A stretch of DNA of 64,000 bases, taken from positions 16,719,052 to 16,783,051 of the forward strand of contig CM067523.1 in NCBI GenBank assembly GCA_034509495.1, written 5' to 3'. The notes under the pieces are model-generated. The model saw only the letters and a list, made by a program, of their open reading frames with translations. It was not told the DNA's origin and did not search any database. A program made the position numbers and the translations under genes. Shown here piece after piece: positions 48,219 through 56,164 of this stretch. Source of the stretch: Acestrorhynchus altus (Eukaryota; Chordata; Actinopteri; Characiformes; Acestrorhynchidae). Position 1 is the first letter of the stretch; every line of letters begins with the position of its first letter.

Positions 48219-51200
48219 GTGATGTACATGTGGCCTCCATTTAGAGTTCAAGGCTGTCAGGCATATTTCTAGTCCTTTGTAGAAGTGAACTGATCTGATA
48301 TAATTGATGTCTCAGACAGGAAGTAGTCTGAGAAACACATCTGCACCTTTCAGCACACACTGGCATTCATCATATAGCTAGGTTATCATGGCCAGCATGG
48401 TTAATCATGATAGTTTAAACCACAGCAAGGATCTTTTGATTTCTCTCAGGACTGTAAAATTGCCCACAGGAACAAAAACATCTGAGATAAAAATGACCAA
48501 CCAACCAAGATCCAGTAATATGCTCAGTGTAAAAGCAAACCCTACATCAGCAATACAGCTGCAATTTTCATTATTAAATAATCTATGTTATTGAAATGAA
48601 TAAATGATTATTCAGAAGATTAGTCGATAAATTACCAAAGAAATCAATTACATATCTATTAATTTTTAAATTTAGTTTTGTTGTAGATACTTTATTGATC
48701 CTGATAGATACATAAAGAAGCTTTATGTATTTTCTAAATATGGACACAAAAAAGATTAACCTCATTCAGACATTCACTGTTTTCATACTTAGAGCCCTGT
48801 GCCAGTTTTGCATTATTTACAAATAAATACAAATGTTTATTTTTTTTATTCAGACTGTTCTTGTAGGGAATAATTTTGATGATGAATCATTTGTCATGAT
48901 TAGTCTGATGAGAATATTCTTAAATAATAGTTCTTTATAATTGTTGACAAAATACCTGAATGTTGTTGTTTTGTTGTTTTTTTTCTGATCTGGATTACTC
49001 TGAAAGTTGATAACAGGACTTTTCCCTTTTAAAATTTAAACAAAAGTAAATCAGTCCTTTAATTTGTAACTTTCACTCATCTGTTTTTGACTTGCTTGTT
49101 TGTGACCGTTACTTGCCTTTCACTGTTTATTTTTCTTTCACTACATTACGTTTTTTGAGGTTGACTTCTTTAACCTTGTCTATGCCTACGTCCATATGAA
49201 ATTCCCACACCTCACACTAATAGAACTCCAGAGTGATGAACTGCAGATTTGTTACCTTATGACTTGATAACAGTTTAATCCACATGCTCCATTCAAGTGA
49301 TGGGCAGCTGCCCAGTCTGTATGTACAGCAGATTGAGGGAATCATTACTACAAAAATGGCAGGACAACTGTATTGCAGTAATGCTATTGTTAAGCTTTGA
49401 CAATTACTTCATGGTTCCCGTGTGTCCCAAATCATTCTTTGTTAGCGTGAGAAACAGGTGTGATAAGTTTAAAAATAAAACATCCTGTCAGACAGGCCTG
49501 AGTCAGTGCAGTCCATATTTGGAAACTGCAAACAACCCTGAAAATCGATTTAGTTCAAGTAAGGCATAACAGTCAAAGCCAGAGGGATGGAACAGTCCAT
49601 TTCCGAAGTTGTGCAGGCATTTAAACACTCTGAGTATATTATACTGCTCATTCTGTATGTTTACTATCACTGTGACTGAGTATATTATACTGCTCATTCT
49701 GTATGTTTACTATCACTGTGACTGAGTATATTATACTGCTCATTCTGTATGTTTATCATCACTGTGACTGAGTATATGATACTGCTTGTTCTGTATGTTT
49801 ATTAAGGACTATATCAATGGACCCACTGTTCACTGTCACTGCTCTACACAAAATAATTAACTGTTGCTGTCATGCAAATTAAGGTGGACAGATAGGGGTA
49901 GAGTGTTTATATTATCTGTTTTGGAACAGTGTGCCATGCAGCTGCTAAGGGACACTGAGAGAAAGACTTAGGCTGTAAAGCCTGCCCTCACTGAACACTG
50001 ATTGGTCTACTGAGCACAAAGTCCAGAGAACTTGTAGAGAGGACAATCATCACCTGAGTCATTGCATTATTTTTTTTTTATCAGGGTCAGTGTTTTCATT
50101 GAGAGGAACATTGTCCATATGATCAGGAAAGAATCAACAATGGAAAGCTCTCGGGGGAGAGAAAAACACTAAGCTCATTAGATGCTCATTAAAACATAGA
50201 TAATCCTGGTTTAATTAAAGAGATCAAATATAAACCTCCTGTCTGTTTGAAGGCAAGTCTCTTAAGTCTCCAAAAGTAATTCAGTCATTTCAAAGAATTC
50301 ATATAAATCTGAACACGAGCATTCACTCTGATTATCAGTCTCCTTGGGGCCTCCACCCCTCACTCTCTCTGATGTCAGCATGGTTGATTTGTATCTGTGG
50401 TGTAGCTGTGTTCACGTAGCAGAGTCTTGCTATGAGCCAGAGCTGGCAGAGACACTTTGGCGTCAGTGTGGACAACAAAGGAGAGGATTATCTTCTCCAC
50501 TCCAGAACTCCAGAGAGAGAGAGAGAGAGGGAAAGGGAGAGGGAGAGAGAGAGAGACAGAGAGCCTGATTTCACCCCTGAACAAGCCAGAAAGACCAGAG
50601 ACATCCTAAAACCTGTTCTTCTCACTACACAGCTAAAACCTACAGATAGATCCTCCAAAACACAGGTGCTCATACTTTGTTTCTTAAATCTGGTTTTCAT
50701 GATGTGCATTCAGATTACACACTCATTGACAATAGTGCACTAAGAAGGAGTTGTTGGAATATAATTCACCTTTCTACAGTATTCAACCCCTGCAGATTTT
50801 GCAAATTCAACAGGTTGCAATTAAGTTTGAACAAGAGTAGCATTATTTACAGATGCCTGAATATTACAAACAAAAATTTATGTTACTCAATTATATTATT
50901 ATAGATTTTAAACATAAAAATTTGGGTCAATTATGATTCAACCCCTAAGTTTAATATTTTGGGGTCACTGTCCTGTTAGAAAATAAAATGACAACCCAAT
51001 CCTAAGATCCTTGATGGAGAATCAGAGCTTTTTAGCCAAAATCTACAGGTAGGACATGCTATCCATCTTCCTGTGGATGCGGAGGCCCCTTGGTTGAGAA
51101 GCAGCAACAGACCATGATGCTGCCACCACCATGCTTGGTATTCTCGGGGACGAATGCTGTACTATGCTCTGGGTGCCCCGGCTCCATTTCAAAGGCAGGA

Positions 51201-54200
51201 TAGAAGAGCTCACTGCGAAGCCTCAATATTCAACCCAACCATCATTGGCTGTCAGAATCTGGATTTGTTGCTATACAGTTCCATTTCCATTTGCTGTGTG
51301 TGCATGCCCTCATGTAACCAATGCTTCCAACACCTCCTTACAGATTGGTCAGAATGGCCTAGATGGAGGGCAGTTAGTCAAAAAGATCATCCTGCTTCAT
51401 TCAGTCCAATAATGTGCTCCCTCTCAAAGTTTGTCAACTGGGCCAAAGCGCTTTGTATAGTCATGTCTAACAGTCAATGATCTCTCACCAAGAAGTACAC
51501 TACCCAAAACTAGCCATGTACCCTAACTAACCATTAACTGGAAACTAGACAGAACAGGACATTAATAGGATCCATCCAACATCCTGGCCTTACCACAGAA
51601 CATTTTGAGATGGTTAAGTGGACCATGTGTCAAAAAAGATTGAAAAGCTCTGATATAGATAATAGTGTAAAAGGTGAGCATACTTAAAAATTCATGGTGC
51701 ATACACAGAACTGGTCTGTTTTTGAGTTTGGCTTTGGTGGATACTAAGAATGCAGAATGCAATGCACAATGGAAAGGGAGGACTTGAACTTGTAGTGACC
51801 TACATTCATCACTTCTAATTAGTTCAAAGCAGGTGAGTATGTTAATATAGTGTCAGACCAGTCAAACCTGCACTATTAAAATCTGTAAATAGTCTATACC
51901 TTATAGTATTACTAGTGTGGTATGCCATTGGGATGCAGTCTGGGTAAATTCAGACCTGTGATGTACTGAGCTGAGAGAATGCTGATGTATTGTAGTAAAG
52001 CCCCATCTAGTGGTGCTGAGTCATAGTACACCCAGACTGATCTGAAAGTCCTTACTATGAAATCAACAGGAATGGAAAAATACAGAGAAATGATACTTAA
52101 GTGAAGGTACAGATACTGAGGTATCACTGACGTTTCCAAAATATTTATATTTCTTATTAATTGTTCTATTAATAAGACAGAATGAACTTTTACCTGATCA
52201 ATAACACTGATGGCATCTCGTATGTTGATTTTCTGATAGGCCTCCCACAGTTCACTCTTACGATACACAGACTTGCGCATCAGCAGCTTACTCAGGTAGT
52301 TCTTGTCAAACTGCTCCCACCTGCAGAATTATAATACAGACAGTGAATCTTTTTCGTTATCTTTAGCAGTTGTCATTTTTTCAAATAAATGTTGTAAATC
52401 CAATATTTCATTTTGGAATTTGAAAGAAATGTCAGTACACAGAAAAACAATAACAAATAAATGCTTAAATACAAGCCTGTAAATGGTAAAAACAGAGAAA
52501 TTAATAATAGCCTCTTAATTTTTTTCCAGAGCTGTATTTTTGCCAAAATTAAAATCAGACATATTAGTTAAGTTGTAGCATTATACAATCCAATAAACAG
52601 CTGCTGTTCAGAGAATTCAGAGATTATTTTTGTCATTTCATTTCAACTTCAATATCAGTATTGATTGACAACCCTAAACTGAACACAACAGTTTATTATC
52701 CACATACAGCACCTTCCATCTGACCCTCTGCTCCGCAGTTTAACAAATCAATCCAACTGGTCATGATTGCATTTTGTTCCAAATTATTATGTACATCTGT
52801 TTTTCCTAAACAGCCAGTTAACCTTATATAACAGTATACATTTATATTTATATACCAATCTTTTGAATCCTCAACAATTATCTTACACTGTGGATTATTA
52901 TGAGAAAATGTATTTTAAGGACAATGTCATTATTGACACCATTGATATTGATTCAGCACAGACTGATCAATTCTTTAAGAAATATACTTTAACAACAAAC
53001 TACAGATCAACATTTATCATTACAGTTAAATATGAAGACATGAACCTTCTTTGAAACATTTTAATACTCTCTAATTCAATGAAGCTGATGTAGAGTTTCT
53101 GCCTGTAGGGGATTTGAGGGTTGCAGTAATGTCTCTGAGAACACCTTCATAGATCATTTGTTTTAGGATGATTCACCTTTTGTGTCCAGAGCAACCAAGT
53201 CAATTGTGTTTTTGCAGTATGAAATGGGCGTCATCCAGTGAGAAAATGAAAATATTTCATAAGGCCTGATTTTTCTTGGCAGAAAATGACCAGTTACAAA
53301 CTACAAACATCTTACAGAGGTCATTATAACAACCCCGACCATCTAACCTCCAATATTTCAACCCGAATCATCACTTTGCCACCATCGTACCGATGTCACA
53401 GTTTTGTTGGAACAGACTGGACATTTATCACCTATGAACTCCATCCAGACTGGAGCAGCCAGTGTAGAGTGAAATTCATTGGTATTTTTGAGCCACTGCA
53501 AACATTTCTCTTTGCTGTGGTCGGGGTGGCCACACCTGCCAGCCTCTGGAGGTTCCTGAATTGACCGGTTATTGAGACTCCAACAGCTCCAAATCAGTAT
53601 TTATTGGCTTTTCTTATAGATTTCTCTTGATGCTGTTAACTGACAGACTGATCACACCTCACTCTTCCCACACTTTGATGAGCTCTCTTTTGTAAGGACT
53701 TGTGTCAAGAAGCTTTTTCTTCATCCTTATATTGTACAAAAATGTGGCTTACTTAATGTGGAAGAACCTGTTTTATTTGTTCTTCAATGAAGTTCTTTAA
53801 CCTGGCAAACTAATCAACAAACCGGTCTGAGATTAATATCAGTTACCTAAAAAATTAAAATGAAAAATCTCTGAAAACCTAAAAACTAAATGTATTTTTT
53901 CTGAAAATCTACTGATGTCATTTGCATAATTGCATAATTTGGAACTCAAGATTGGACCTAAGATTAATTTAAGGGTATTAAAGTATTTAATATTTAGTTA
54001 AAGTGCATTTATATACATTTTGCACCACACATTGTTCTTGCCGTCACTCTGATACAGCTTAATCTTGATCATCGTAATTCTGCAACTCCAAAAGCAGCAG
54101 CCTTTTAGCCTCTTTGAGCTGCTGGAGGAACGGTCCCCAGTCAATGTGTTCTAAACATCACCCGTATTCATGTGACGTACACTTTACAGTGTTCTGAAAT

Positions 54201-54804
54201 GAGGGGACTGCGTAAAAAAATTGAATTTCATTGACTGAACTAAAATGTTTGCATCCTTAAATTAAAGTCTGGAAAGTGAACTTCAGGGTTATTTTGACTA
54301 GGCCCAGCAGCTTTGTCCTAAACATTCCGGGCCCGAGCACACTTACATCACAATGATTCACTGTTTTGATTTTGTTTACTGTGAGTGGTTTTGGACACAC
54401 TGATACACTATATCTATTGATTATGCAGCACTACAATCTTCTGTTAATTGTGCAGCTCATATAAGATGATTTTTACAGAGGCAGCATCACTGGTGTCACC
54501 TTCCGGATTCCGTGCTCAAACACAGTTAGTGACCACACTAGATGCCCACTGTTCCTGAGATGTGCCTGAGATGTGCTGAGAGGTGGAGATGTGCTCAGGC
54601 ACAGTACAGATTGTCTAGTGTGAGTGCAATCTTTTGTAACGTGAACATCTGGTGTGGTGAAATTTTTGACTGTGGAGCAGACCATGTCTTTGTCCCAAAT
54701 ATTACAAAGGGCACTGAAGAATGTGGAACTGACTTGTCTCTCCAGTGATGATATCCATTCAGACCAGCAATGTCTTCAACTGCGGCCAGAATGTGATCAA
54801 ATGC

Positions 54805-54848
<44 letters not shown>

Positions 54849-55906
54849 TAATGTAAATGCTGTGTACACACTACACTGTTAGGTTTACAGAACCAAAGTT
54901 CTGTTCTGCATCACAAACCAATTTGGATACCATAGCAGCCACCTAGCAACCATGTATGAACTTCATAGCAACCACTTGTGAACCGCATAGGTTGCTAAGT
55001 GGTTACTATGGTATTCAAATTGGCTGCCGATGAACACTTGTTCAACCTGTGTTTATCCAATACTGACCCATTTTCAGTCCGTGTTCCAACATTGAGCCCC
55101 TACTGTACAGTCACTCCACGAACATCAGTCCAAATCAAACAGGTTGAAAGTAGTTTAGGTTAAGAGTAGCTGATCTTAGCGTAGCTGAGCAATAAACTCA
55201 AGTGTCATCTATTTTTCTACCCTTCTGTCAAAAAAGCTCTCTCTCCCCTCATTTCTACAGTACACTGCTGCTGAATGTTTTTCCGTAGTTCAGGCATTAA
55301 TGATGTCCTGCATCAGTGGCTCTACATTTCTTGAACACTGAAGCTTAGCTTGAAGACACAGATACTATGCCATGACTATTCACATCACCAGACAAACCGG
55401 CAACTGAAAAAGTGGGAATATTGAAGCTGCATGGGACGGATTATCACAGGACACCATTCGGAACCTCTACAACTCCATTCAGAGATGCCTGGCATGTTGC
55501 ATTAAACCGTACTGAGAGACACAACTTCTGTATGTGTACATCAATAAATATTCATCATATCAGTCTAAATTTTTTATTATTTATTGTTCCTGCTAATCTT
55601 TATCTTCCTTCCCAATAGAAGCTCAATCCCATTTACATATTTATCATAAGAAAAATATGACAAACACATATGTCTTCAAGTGTGAATTATTTTTCGTCTA
55701 ATCAATGAAGCTCTCTCTCTTTTTTTCCATTTTTACACTGCTGCTGAAGTCTGCTCTTTCTTTTGCTGTAGTTACAGCCTGCTCAGCAGGTCTGTCTAAG
55801 CTGCCATGCAGAAGGACGCATGACATGAGTCGAGGACGCAGGGATAGGACATCTCCTACGGCACTGTCACTAGAGAGAGAACATAGTGTCTATCTCTCTC
55901 TGCACC

Positions 55907-55952
<46 letters not shown>

Positions 55953-56099
55953 TGTCGCAAATAATAGCAGGGGTCAAAAAGAGCTGTGATGATTAATTAA
56001 TAGCATGAAAAATCCAGCATCAGCCCTGCGTAGTTCAGCTTCAACTGCAGCTGCTGGTTCTAGATCCACAAATAAAACATAGTAAGGTCAACATTAGAC

Positions 56100-56164
<65 letters not shown>

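Larger units (their letters stand above)
48218..52193 (-). other. slc9a3 intron with repeats
   Basis: About 4-kb intron. Holds a 46-bp tandem array, a GA tract, a Tc1 fragment and otherwise unassigned AT-rich DNA. Confidence 0.7.

Noticed and set aside
49631..49804. Possible CRISPR-like array
   Set aside because: Units are directly adjacent 46-bp tandem copies without unique spacers, in an animal genome.
53286..53564. 92-codon frame in an slc9a3 intron considered as an alternative exon
   Set aside because: It is on the opposite strand to slc9a3 and has no recognised similarity.
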